Shown one piece after another: positions 1 through 7,827 of a DNA stretch of 46,074 nt (positions are counted from its first letter, which is position 1; each line of letters begins with the position of its first letter). The notes beneath the pieces were generated by a model, which worked only from the letters and a program-made list of their open reading frames with translations, was not told where the DNA came from and ran no database searches. The translations under genes were made by a program, and so were the position numbers. Source of the stretch: Umezawaea endophytica (GTDB taxonomy: Bacteria > Actinomycetota > Actinomycetes > Mycobacteriales > Pseudonocardiaceae); assembly GCF_025061645.1 (NCBI RefSeq), contig NZ_JANYMP010000004.1:257031-303104 (forward strand), in the 5' to 3' direction.

Positions 1-109
<109 letters not shown>

Positions 110-245
110 AGCGGGGAAGGGTGGAGGGGCAAGGGCGAGAACGGAGAGCGAGGGTGGAGCGCCAAGAGAGAAGAGAGAAAAGAGAGGGCAGAGGGCCAAG
201 GGGGAAGAACGGAGGGCGAGGGCGGAGAGTGGAAGGTCTAGCGAC
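110..245. repeat. degenerate purine-rich tract flanking the tandem repeat
   Basis: This stretch is almost entirely A and G on the plus strand, with imperfect GAGAGCGG, GGAGGGCGAG and AAGAGAGA-type words. It looks like a decayed extension of the adjoining 7-bp array. No gene is seen between here and base 370. Confidence 0.6.
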
Positions 246-313
246 AAGAGTCGTGTGTCCGTCGCCGTCGAGTAGTGCGAGGCTTTGACCTGCGGGTGTG
301 CTGCTAGAAGCCT

Positions 314-389
314 GTTCGGTCCCGAACCGTGACCACGCGCGGGGTAGGGGGTGGTGGCAGGATGCGGGAGTGGATGTTCGGTCTCGGAA
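314..389 (+). promoter_or_regulatory. two similar imperfect palindromes at the start of the RsbQ-like gene
   Basis: GTTCGG-TC-CCGAAC at 314-327 is a perfect 6-bp inverted repeat. A related copy, GTTCGGTCTCGGAAC, lies at 375-389, just inside the proposed coding start. Similar palindromes flanking a start codon suggest an operator. No regulator is identified, and the second copy may be constrained only by coding. Confidence 0.3.
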
Positions 390-1176
390 CAACGTCGTGG
401 TTACGGGTCGTGAGGGTGGGCCTGTGGTTGTGCTGGCTCACGGGTTCGGGTGTGATCAGAACCTGTGGCGGCTGGTGGTCCCGGTGTTGGCCGAGCACTT
501 CCGGGTTGTGCTGTTCGATCACGTCGGGGCCGGTCGGTCGGATCTGGCGGCGTGGGACGAGCGGCGGTACTCCTCGCTCGACGGGTACGCCGAGGACGTG
601 GTGGAGGTGTGTCGCGACCTGGACGTGGGGCCGGTCGTGCTGGTCGGGCACTCGGTGAGCGCGATGATCGGTGTGCTGGCCGTGGTCGCGGAACCTGATC
701 TGTTCTCCGGGTTGGTGCTGCTCACGCCGTCGCCCCGCTACGTCGACGACGGCGACTACCGCGGTGGGTTCAGCGCCGCCGACATCGATGAGCTGCTGGA
801 GTCGCTGGACAGCAACTACCTGGGCTGGTCCGCCGCGCTGGCGCCGGTGATCATGGGCAACCCGGATCGCCCCGAGTTGGGGGAGGAGCTGGAGAACAGC
901 TTCTGCCGGACGGACCCGAAGATCGCGCGGGTGTTCGCGCGCGCCACGTTCCTGTCGGACAACCGGGCCGACCTGGAGTCCGTCTCCGTGCCGTCGCTGG
1001 TCGTCCAGTGCGCCCACGACGCCATCGCCCCGCCCGAGGTCGGCGCGTTCGTCCACGACCGGATCCGCGGCAGCGAACTGGTCACGCTGGACGCCACCGG
1101 CCACTGCCCGCAGCTCAGCGCGCCCGCGGAGACCGCGGCGGCGATCATCCCGTTCGCCGCGAGAGTGGGCGGATGA
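370..1176 (+). CDS. RsbQ-like alpha/beta hydrolase
   Basis: A 268-aa alpha/beta hydrolase close to RsbQ, the Bacillus protein needed for the energy-stress phosphatase RsbP. The GTG at 370 is chosen because the product then begins like RsbQ (RNNVVVTG, then VLAHGFGCDQNLWR) and has the usual family length; a GGCAGG ribosome site lies 9 bases upstream. The in-frame GTG at 298 would add 24 residues of unlikely sequence. The nucleophile is Ser in GHSVSAM, the acid is Asp in CAHDAIAP and the base is His in DATGHCPQ. The stop overlaps the next start as ATGA, so it is translationally coupled to the PAS-PP2C phosphatase, as in rsbQ-rsbP. By analogy it makes or delivers a small hydrophobic ligand to the partner PAS domain; that ligand is unknown. 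Confidence 0.85.
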   Translation: MDVRSRNNVVVTGREGGPVVVLAHGFGCDQNLWRLVVPVLAEHFRVVLFDHVGAGRSDLAAWDERRYSSLDGYAEDVVEVCRDLDVGPVVLVGHSVSAMIGVLAVVAEPDLFSGLVLLTPSPRYVDDGDYRGGFSAADIDELLESLDSNYLGWSAALAPVIMGNPDRPELGEELENSFCRTDPKIARVFARATFLSDNRADLESVSVPSLVVQCAHDAIAPPEVGAFVHDRIRGSELVTLDATGHCPQLSAPAETAAAIIPFAARVGG

Positions 1177-2354
1177 CCGGGGACCGGATCGGAGCACTGC
1201 CTCAGGAGAGCCTGGAAGACCTCTACGACCACGCGCCCTGCGGGTACCTGTCGACGTCGTTGGACGGGCGGATCGTGCGGGTCAACGCGACGCTGCTGTC
1301 GTGGCTCGGCCACTCCCGCGAGGAGGTCGTGGGCGGGCGCCGGTTCGCCGACCTGCTGACCGTCGGCGGCCGGATCTACCACGAGACGCACTTCGCGCCG
1401 TTGCTGCGGATGCAGGGCGAGGTCGGCGGGGTCGCGCTGGAGCTGGTGGCCTCCGACGGGCGCAGGCTGCCCGTGCTGGCCACGTCCGTGCTGAAGCACG
1501 ACGAGGAGGGTCGGCCCGCGCTGATCCGGACCACCCTGTTCGACGCCCGCGACCGCCGCGCGTACGAGCAGGAGCTGCTGCGGGCCAGGCAGCAGGCCGA
1601 TGGCGAGCGGGACCGCTACCAGCGGCTGGCCACGACCCTCCAGCGGTCGCTGCTGCCGCCCGCGCTGCCCCGCGTGCCGGGGGTGGAGACGGCCGCGTAC
1701 TACCACGCGGCGTCCGTCGACGAGGTCGGCGGCGACTTCTACGACCTGTTCCCGCTGACCAGGGACCGGTGGGGGCTGTTCCTCGGTGACGTGTGCGGCA
1801 AGGGCGCGGGCGCCGCGACCATCGCCTCGGTCGCCCGGTACACGCTGCGCGCCGCCGCCGTGCAGGACTCCGACCCGCGGGCCGTGCTGCGGACCCTGAA
1901 CACCGTCCTGGGTCAGGAGGACGGCCACCGGTTCTGCACGGTGCTGTTCGGCCTGCTCACGCCCACCGCCGACGGCTGCACCGTCGCACTGGCGGGTGGT
2001 GGGCACCCGCCTGCCCTGCTGCTGCGCGCGGACGGCACGGCCGAACCGCAGGACCTCGTGGGCGGCCAGTTGGTCGGCCTGCTGTCGGACGCCTGCTTCA
2101 CGGCCCGCACCGTGACCCTCGGGCCCGGTGACACGCTGCTGTTCTACACCGACGGGATCACCGAGGCGCGGGTCGCCGCGGACCGCTCCCGGTACGGCGA
2201 CGAGGCCCTGCTGGAGTTCGCCGCCGCGCTCGCGCCCCGTGGCGCGGCCGACACCGTGACGGCCGTCCGCGAGCTGCTGACCGGGTTCGGTCCCGGTGTC
2301 GACGACGACACCGCCGTGCTGGCGCTGGGAGTGCCGCCGGTCAGCCGTTCCTGA
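1173..2354 (+). CDS. RsbP-like PAS-PP2C serine phosphatase
   Basis: A 393-aa cytosolic regulator. Residues about 12-130 form a PAS-like sensor domain (HAPCGYLSTSLDGRIVRVN; IRTTLFDARDRR). A short coiled coil follows, then a PPM/SpoIIE-type phosphatase domain from about 165. Metal-binding aspartates are visible in EVGGDFYDLF, LFLGDVCGKGAGAA, FYTDGITEA and DDDTAVLAL, so it should be active. The ATG lies inside the stop of the RsbQ-like gene. In Bacillus, RsbP dephosphorylates the STAS antagonist RsbV and so frees sigma B. The actinomycete substrate is probably a STAS protein; a candidate is encoded at 12438-12806, but nothing here proves the link. The 3' end overlaps the opposing gene by 14 bases. 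Confidence 0.88.
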   Translation: MTGDRIGALPQESLEDLYDHAPCGYLSTSLDGRIVRVNATLLSWLGHSREEVVGGRRFADLLTVGGRIYHETHFAPLLRMQGEVGGVALELVASDGRRLPVLATSVLKHDEEGRPALIRTTLFDARDRRAYEQELLRARQQADGERDRYQRLATTLQRSLLPPALPRVPGVETAAYYHAASVDEVGGDFYDLFPLTRDRWGLFLGDVCGKGAGAATIASVARYTLRAAAVQDSDPRAVLRTLNTVLGQEDGHRFCTVLFGLLTPTADGCTVALAGGGHPPALLLRADGTAEPQDLVGGQLVGLLSDACFTARTVTLGPGDTLLFYTDGITEARVAADRSRYGDEALLEFAAALAPRGAADTVTAVRELLTGFGPGVDDDTAVLALGVPPVSRS

Positions 2355-2817
2355 TCTCCGGCCGCGGGACGCCGTCGACGCAGCGCAACCGGACCTCCAC
2401 CCGCGCGCGGCCCGAGGTGAACCTGATCGACGGGTGGTCGTGGCCCGACTCGGCGCGCGACTGGAAGCCCTGCGCGGGCGTGGTGGACACGATCCGGACC
2501 TGGTCGCCGTCGCAGCGGGCGATGACCGACCCGCCCCGGCTGTTCACGACGGTCGGCTCGACCGCCGGGGTGGTCGTGGTCGGTGCCGGGGTGGACGACG
2601 GCGTGGGCGGGGGGTCGGAAGTCCTCGTGGTGGCCGGGAACGCCGACAGCCTGGCGTCCACTTCGGACTGGCTCAGCGGCTCCTGGCCTGCGCCGACGAT
2701 GCCGCTGCCGATGGCGTTCACGGCGGTCATCCCGACCACCGTCGCGGCCCCGAGCGCGGCCACCCACGCGAGCGCCACCGTGAGCGCCCTCGTGCGTCCG
2801 GACCAGGGACTGGACAT
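2341..2817 (-). CDS. small exported or membrane-anchored protein of unknown function
   Basis: A 158-aa protein with a basic N-terminus (SPWSGRTR), one hydrophobic segment at about residues 10-35 (signal peptide or anchor), a Pro/Thr/Ser linker at about 65-90 and a small C-terminal domain with two cysteines (IARCDGDQVRI and VEVRLRCVDG). It is divergent from the response regulator at 2909 and shares its promoter region, so it may be a target of that system. I recognise no family. The cysteines could form an extracytoplasmic disulfide. Confidence 0.7.
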   Translation of the reverse strand: MSSPWSGRTRALTVALAWVAALGAATVVGMTAVNAIGSGIVGAGQEPLSQSEVDARLSAFPATTRTSDPPPTPSSTPAPTTTTPAVEPTVVNSRGGSVIARCDGDQVRIVSTTPAQGFQSRAESGHDHPSIRFTSGRARVEVRLRCVDGVPRPEIRNG

Positions 2818-2840
2818 GGGGCCAGTATGCCGTCGGGGAT

Positions 2841-2870
2841 CGTTAAGGCGCTCCTAACGGACTCCTAAGG
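2841..2870. promoter_or_regulatory. direct repeats in the divergent promoter of the two-component system
   Basis: CTCCTAA occurs at 2851-2857 and again at 2862-2868, one DNA turn (11 bp) apart, next to CGTTAAGG at 2841-2848. OmpR-type regulators bind tandem half-sites at this spacing. The site lies between the exported-protein gene and the response regulator gene. A similar CGTTAA word lies before the PepSY-like gene, near 4864-4869. Autoregulation is inferred. Confidence 0.45.
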
Positions 2871-2908
2871 CGACCGCGCGACCGCCGTCCGTGGCCTACC
2901 GTTCGGGC

Positions 2909-3592
2909 ATGGCCCAGGTGCTGCTGATCGAGGACGACCCGCGGATCCGCACGGCGCTCATCCGCGGGCTCGCGGACCGCGGCCACGCCGTGACCTGGGC
3001 GCCGACCGCGCTGGCGGGCTTGGAGCAGGCCGTCGGCGACCGGCCGGACCTCGTCGTGCTCGACCTCGGCCTGCCCGACCTGGACGGTGTCACGGTGCTG
3101 CGGATGCTGCGCGGGGTCAGCCGGGTCCCGGTGGTCGTGGCCACCGCGCGGGACGGCGAGGACGAGATCGTCGCCGTGCTCGACGCGGGCGCGGACGACT
3201 ACCTGGTCAAACCGTTCGGCGCGGCGCAGCTCGACGCCCGCATCCGGGCGGTGCTGCGGCGCGGCGGTGAGCACGTGGAGGACGGCGCGGTCGTAGTCGG
3301 CGGGCTGCGGATCGACCCGAGGTCCCGCCGGGCCAGCCTGGACGGCCGCGAACTCGACCTCACGCCGCGGGAGTTCGACCTGCTGCACTACCTCGCGAAC
3401 CGCGCGGGCGAGGTCGTCGGCAAGCGCGAGCTGCTGACCGAGGTGTGGCGGCTGCCCTACGGCGGCCCGGACAAGACGGTCGACGTCCACCTGTCGTGGC
3501 TGCGCCGCAAGCTCGGCGAGACCGCGCAGGACGTCCGCTACCTGCACGCCGTGCGCGGGGTCGGGGTCCGGCTCAGCGCGCCGGGGGAGTGA
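2909..3592 (+). CDS. OmpR/PhoB-family response regulator
   Basis: A 227-aa regulator. The receiver domain (about 1-115) has the acidic pocket IEDD, phospho-acceptor Asp52 in VVLDLGLPD, Thr in VVATARD and Lys in LVKPFG. The winged-helix DNA-binding domain (about 130-225) has LTPREFDLLHYL and VDVHLSWLRRKLGE. The ATG at 2909 gives the normal MAQVLLIEDD start; the GTG at 2891 would add six residues with no reason to prefer it. Its cognate kinase starts 6 bases after the stop. Probable targets are its own promoter, the divergent 158-aa protein gene and the downstream PepSY-like gene. The signal is unknown. Confidence 0.93.
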   Translation: MAQVLLIEDDPRIRTALIRGLADRGHAVTWAPTALAGLEQAVGDRPDLVVLDLGLPDLDGVTVLRMLRGVSRVPVVVATARDGEDEIVAVLDAGADDYLVKPFGAAQLDARIRAVLRRGGEHVEDGAVVVGGLRIDPRSRRASLDGRELDLTPREFDLLHYLANRAGEVVGKRELLTEVWRLPYGGPDKTVDVHLSWLRRKLGETAQDVRYLHAVRGVGVRLSAPGE

Positions 3593-3598
3593 CCGCGC

Positions 3599-4858
3599 GT
3601 GCGACGACGGGTGCTGCTGCTGGTCGGGGCGACCACCTCGCTGGTGCTGGTCGCGTTCCTGCTGCCGCTGGCGCTGCTGATCCGCGACGTGGCCGCCGAC
3701 CGGGCCGTGCAGGCGGCGACCGTGCGCGCCCAGTCGCTCAGCGCGCTGGTCGCCACCACGGACGCGGCCGCGCTGTCGTTGAGCGTGCGGCAGGTCGACA
3801 CCGACGCCACCGTGTTCCTGGCCGACGGCACCACCCTCGGGGCGGCCGCGGACCGGACGTCGTTGGTGGAACTGGCCTTTCACGGGACCAGCGCGTCCGG
3901 TGACGTGCCTGGGGGCCGCGAGATCGTGTTCGCGGTCGCGGGCCCGACCACGACGATCGGGGTGATCCGCACGTTCGTGCCCGACGCGCGGCTGTCGGCG
4001 GGCGTCGGCCGGGCGTGGCTGCTGCTGATCGGGCTGGCCGTGGTGCTGCTCGCGGTGAGCCTCGTGGTCGCGGACCGGCTGGCGCGGTCGCTGGTCCGGG
4101 CCACCATCTCCCTCGCCGCCGTGTCGCACCGGCTGGCGCGCGGCGACCTGGACGCGAGGGCCGATCCGGCCGCGCCCGCGGAGATCGGTGTCGTGGCGAC
4201 CGCGCTCAACGGGCTCGCGGGCCGCATCGCGGACCTGCTGCGCGAGGAGCGGGAGACCATCGCCGACCTGTCGCACCGGGTCCGCACCCCGCTGATGGCG
4301 TTGCGCCTGGACGCCGAGGCGCTGGCCGGTCCCGACGACGCCGAGCGCATCGGCTCCGGCGTCGACGCCGTGCAGCGGGCCGTCACCCAGGTGATCGAGC
4401 AGGCCCGGCGGCGCGGGGTCGACCCGGCGGGTAGCAGCGACGCCGCCGAGGTGGTGCGGGAGCGGGTCGCGTTCTGGCTCGTGCTCGCCGAGGACACCGA
4501 CCGCCGGGTCGGCGTGGACGTGCCGGACGGGCCGCTCCCGGTCGCCGTGGCGCGGGCGGACCTGGAAGCGAGCGTCGACGCGCTGCTGGGCAACGTGTTC
4601 GCCCACACCCCGGACGGCACGGACTTCCAGGTCGCGCTGTGGGCGGGTGCCGACGGCGGCGCGCGGCTGGTCGTCGCCGACGCCGGACCGGGGATGGACG
4701 CGACCGCCGTGCGGCGCGGGACCAGCGGGTCCGGCTCCAGCGGGCTCGGGCTGGACATCGTGCGGCGCACGGCGGAACAGGCGGGCGGCGGGCTGCGGAT
4801 CGGCGCCTCGGAACGCGGTGGCCTGCTGGTGACCGTCGACCTCGGACCGCCCGCTTAG
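3599..4858 (+). CDS. HAMP-containing sensor histidine kinase
   Basis: A 419-aa membrane kinase. Transmembrane helix 1 is at about residues 4-27, an extracytoplasmic sensor region spans about 30-135 and helix 2 is at about 138-160. HAMP and dimerisation domains follow, with phospho-acceptor His226 in ADLSHRVRTPLMALR. The ATPase domain has the N-box (LLGNVFAHTP), G1 (VADAGPGMD) and G2 (GSSGLGLDIVRR). All catalytic motifs are present. It follows its response regulator by 6 bases in the same operon. The organisation resembles actinomycete envelope-stress kinases of the CseC type, but the sensed signal cannot be read from sequence. Confidence 0.92.
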   Translation: MRRRVLLLVGATTSLVLVAFLLPLALLIRDVAADRAVQAATVRAQSLSALVATTDAAALSLSVRQVDTDATVFLADGTTLGAAADRTSLVELAFHGTSASGDVPGGREIVFAVAGPTTTIGVIRTFVPDARLSAGVGRAWLLLIGLAVVLLAVSLVVADRLARSLVRATISLAAVSHRLARGDLDARADPAAPAEIGVVATALNGLAGRIADLLREERETIADLSHRVRTPLMALRLDAEALAGPDDAERIGSGVDAVQRAVTQVIEQARRRGVDPAGSSDAAEVVRERVAFWLVLAEDTDRRVGVDVPDGPLPVAVARADLEASVDALLGNVFAHTPDGTDFQVALWAGADGGARLVVADAGPGMDATAVRRGTSGSGSSGLGLDIVRRTAEQAGGGLRIGASERGGLLVTVDLGPPA

Positions 4859-4944
4859 GGACCCGTTAACCGTCCGACAGCGCGCCGCTAGGCCACCGCC
4901 CGGCACCGTCGGTCCTGTCCAGCCACAACGGAGAGGGGCCGATC

Positions 4945-5466
4945 ATGTCGAACCGGAACAGGGCCGTGCTGGTGGGCGGAACGCTCGTGCTGCTGGTGGC
5001 CGCCGGGACCGCGGCGGCGGTCGCGGGCGCCGACGACAGCGGCACGACGAGTCCCACCGCGACGTCCATCTCGGTCAAGCCGACCACCTCGTCCGCCACG
5101 TCGTCCTCCGGGACGTCCACCTCCACGACGTCGTCCTCCACCACGTCCACCTCCACGACGGCGGCCCCCTCGTCCGAGGTCGCCGGGGGTGTGACCGCGG
5201 AGGAGGCGGGGCGGATCGCGCTCGACGAGGTCGGCGGCGGCAGCGTCGTGGGCACCGAGCGGGAGTTGGAGCACGGCCGGTGGGAGTGGCACGTGCGGAT
5301 CGAGTGGAGCGGCGGGCGCTGCGACGTCAGGGTGGACGAGGAGACCGGGACCGTGCGGCCCGGCGACGATTCCGGTCACCGGGGCCGTCGCGGTGACGTC
5401 CACCGCGGTCACGGGGGCCGCGACGACGGTTCCGCCCACCGGGGTCGAGGTGGTGACGACCACTAG
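4945..5466 (+). CDS. exported PepSY-like protein with Ser/Thr-rich linker
   Basis: A 173-aa protein with an N-terminal signal or anchor (RAVLVGGTLVLLVAAGTAAA), a long Ser/Thr linker at about 35-75 and a PepSY-like fold at about 80-145 (VTAEEAGRIALDE; EWHVRIEW; VRVDEETGTV). The tail is rich in His, Arg, Gly and Asp. The start is supported by GGAGAGGGG upstream of the ATG. It lies downstream of the two-component genes with an 86-bp gap containing CCGTTAACC, so it may be both target and accessory of the kinase. The charged tail could bind metal or cell-wall polymers, but this is not shown. A hairpin terminator follows directly. Confidence 0.75.
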   Translation: MSNRNRAVLVGGTLVLLVAAGTAAAVAGADDSGTTSPTATSISVKPTTSSATSSSGTSTSTTSSSTTSTSTTAAPSSEVAGGVTAEEAGRIALDEVGGGSVVGTERELEHGRWEWHVRIEWSGGRCDVRVDEETGTVRPGDDSGHRGRRGDVHRGHGGRDDGSAHRGRGGDDH

Positions 5467-5473
5467 TCGATCA

Positions 5474-5506
5474 CGGCGAAAGGCCTGGACAGCGGGCCTT
5501 TCGCCG
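5474..5506 (+). terminator. hairpin terminator after the PepSY-like gene
   Basis: A perfect 12-bp stem (CGGCGAAAGGCC and its complement) encloses a 9-base loop, starting 8 bases after the stop codon. There is no long T-run, as usual in high-GC actinomycetes. Confidence 0.8.
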
Positions 5507-5678
5507 GTTCGCGGGCCCATGGGTGTCCACAAAGGACTGTCGCCGTCGTTCTGGGCGGTTCGCCGATCACCCTGTTGGCGGTTGCCCCCGCCGTGCGAGA
5601 ATTGCATATTGCGAGCCTTCGCACGAAAAGTGTCGGTCGCGCCACGACCTGGGGGTTTCGGCCAAGACCGCGGATCCG

Positions 5679-7796
5679 GTGGACGAGGTGGCGACAGCGC
5701 GGGACAAGGTTGAACTCAGGGGTGTGCGACTGCTCACCAGCGCCTTCGCCTGGATGGTCGGGCTGGCGCTGGTGGTGGCTCTCGTGTTCACCGGGCGGGG
5801 GCCGCTGCACTACCCGCTGGTGCTGCTGGCCGTGGTCGTCCTCGGAACCTGGCTGGTGAGTCCGGACGGGGACGCGTGGTGGGTGTCGGCCGCCGAGGGT
5901 GTGGTCGCCGTGTCCGCGTTCCTCGTGCTCCCCGGCCCGCAACCGGTGATCGGGTTCCTCTTCGGGGTGACCGTGCGGCGGTCGCTGCGGGGCGGGACGG
6001 CGTGGTTCCCGCTCAAGGCGACTCCCGCGCTGCTGGGGTACGTGGTCGGGCTCGGCGCGGCCATGACGCTCGACCTCGGCTCCCGGCCGGTGGGCGTCGA
6101 CTCGCTGGTGGGGGCGCTCATGCCGCTGGTGGGGCTGGTGATCGGCTCGGGCGCGCTGTACAAGGTGGTGGGCGCGGCCAAGACCGCCGACTCCGCCCGC
6201 CGGACGCTCTCGGCGGTCGTGCAGGCCAGCCCGGTCGGCCTGGTGCTCCTGGGCGACGACGGCGTGCCCCAACTGCACAACGACCGGGCGCGGACGCTCC
6301 TCGACTGGTCCGGGCCGGGCGCGGTGCCGTGCCCCCACGGCCCGGACATCACCGCGTGCGGACGCGGGTGCGGCACCGCCTCGGCGGACCCGGTGGAGGT
6401 GCGGGTCGGCAGGACCGGGGTCCTCGCGCTGCACCCGATGCCCGTCGACCCGGACCGCACGCTGGTCGCCGTGGTGGACGTGAGCGCCCGCACCCACCGC
6501 GAGGAGGCCCTCCGCACCCGCTCCGAACGCGACGAGCTGACCGGGCTCGTCGGCCGCTCGCACTTCCTGCACCTCGTCGAGCAGGCCGTGCCCGGTGGGG
6601 GCGGCCCCGTCGGCCTGCTGGTCATCGACCTCGACCAGTTCAAGGAGATCAACGACACCGAGGGCCACGAGGCGGGCGACGAGTACCTGATGTCGGCCGC
6701 CGACCGCATCCACTCGGCCGCGGGCCCCGGCGCGGTCGCCGCGAGGATCGGTGGCGACGAGTTCGCCGTCCTGGCCCCCGGCCACGACGCGGACGCGTGC
6801 GTCGGGCTCGGTGAACGGGTGCTGGCCGCGCTGGCCGAACCGCTGTCCGCGTTCGGCTACGAGCTGGTGATCCGCGCCAGCGTCGGGATCGCGGTGTCCG
6901 ACGGCGAGGGCTCCGCCACCGACCTGCTCCGCGACGCCGACACCGCCATGTACGTCGCCAAGCGCGAGGGCGGCGCCCGCCACCGGCTGTTCCACCCGGA
7001 GATGGGCGAGGAGGTGCTGGCGAGGCAGCGCGACAAGGTGGACCTGCGCGCCGCCATCGACAGCGGCCAACTGGTCCTGCACTACCAGCCGATCGTCGAC
7101 CTGGCGACCGGCCGCGTGACCGGCGCCGAAGCGCTCGTCCGCTGGCAGCGCCCCGGCCACGGGCTGCTGGGCCCGATGGAGTTCATCGGGCTCGCCGAGG
7201 AGACCGGCCTCATCGTGCCGCTGGGCAACCGGGTGCTGCTCGACGCGTGCGAGCAGGCCGTGCGCTGGCAGGACCGGTCCATCGGCGTCACGGTCAACGT
7301 GTCGACCCGCCAGCTCTCCCAGGCGGGTTTCCTGGACACCCTCGACGAGGTGCTCACCACGACCGGGCTGCGCCCGAAGGGGCTGACGATCGAGGTCACC
7401 GAGTCGGTGTGGGCTGACGAGGTCGCCATGCGCACGCTGATGGCGGTCCGCGACACGGGGGTGCGCGTGGCACTGGACGACTTCGGCACCGGCTACTCGT
7501 CGCTGAGCTACCTCCAGCGCTACCCGTTCGACGTCGTGAAGATCGACAAGTCGTTCACCGCGGAACTGGGCGAGTCAGGCCGCACCGCGGGCGTCGTCCG
7601 CTGCATCATCGACCTCACCAGGGTCCTCGGCGCCGTGGCCGTGGCCGAGGGCATCGAGACCCCCGCCCAGGCCGAGTGGCTGAGGGTCGCGGGCTGCGAC
7701 TACGCGCAGGGGTACCTGTTCGGCAAACCCGACATGGCGGAGAACTGGGACGTGCAGCCGTCGGTGGTGTGGGCGGCCGAGCACGACCGGACGTGA
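5679..7796 (+). CDS. membrane-bound diguanylate cyclase/phosphodiesterase (GGDEF-EAL)
   Basis: A c-di-GMP metabolism protein of about 705 residues. Five or so membrane helices occupy about 10-165, a degenerate PAS-like domain follows (about 175-280), then GGDEF (about 290-450; intact GGDEF at 358-362 in ARIGGDEFAVL) and EAL (about 460-700). EAL catalytic residues are present: EAL at 484-486, VNVS, IEVTES, DDFGTGYS, KIDKSF and AEGIET. Both activities are therefore plausible. The PAS-like region has Cys218, Cys227 and Cys231, a possible metal or redox site. The GTG at 5679 is chosen because upstream frame sequence is unlike protein; GTG 5688 is an alternative. It is a single gene ending in a hairpin. 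Confidence 0.88.
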   Translation: MDEVATARDKVELRGVRLLTSAFAWMVGLALVVALVFTGRGPLHYPLVLLAVVVLGTWLVSPDGDAWWVSAAEGVVAVSAFLVLPGPQPVIGFLFGVTVRRSLRGGTAWFPLKATPALLGYVVGLGAAMTLDLGSRPVGVDSLVGALMPLVGLVIGSGALYKVVGAAKTADSARRTLSAVVQASPVGLVLLGDDGVPQLHNDRARTLLDWSGPGAVPCPHGPDITACGRGCGTASADPVEVRVGRTGVLALHPMPVDPDRTLVAVVDVSARTHREEALRTRSERDELTGLVGRSHFLHLVEQAVPGGGGPVGLLVIDLDQFKEINDTEGHEAGDEYLMSAADRIHSAAGPGAVAARIGGDEFAVLAPGHDADACVGLGERVLAALAEPLSAFGYELVIRASVGIAVSDGEGSATDLLRDADTAMYVAKREGGARHRLFHPEMGEEVLARQRDKVDLRAAIDSGQLVLHYQPIVDLATGRVTGAEALVRWQRPGHGLLGPMEFIGLAEETGLIVPLGNRVLLDACEQAVRWQDRSIGVTVNVSTRQLSQAGFLDTLDEVLTTTGLRPKGLTIEVTESVWADEVAMRTLMAVRDTGVRVALDDFGTGYSSLSYLQRYPFDVVKIDKSFTAELGESGRTAGVVRCIIDLTRVLGAVAVAEGIETPAQAEWLRVAGCDYAQGYLFGKPDMAENWDVQPSVVWAAEHDRT

Positions 7797-7825
7797 CCGG
7801 GCCCGCCGGACCCGGTCACGTCCGG
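7787..7825. terminator. bidirectional terminator between convergent genes
   Basis: A perfect 15-bp inverted repeat with a 9-base loop (7802-7810). Its left arm contains the stop codon of the GGDEF-EAL gene and its right arm ends 3 bases before the 3' end of the opposing beta-helix gene. A second small palindrome, GGTCAC-GGG-GTGACC, lies at 7826-7840. Confidence 0.8.
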
Positions 7826-7827
7826 GG

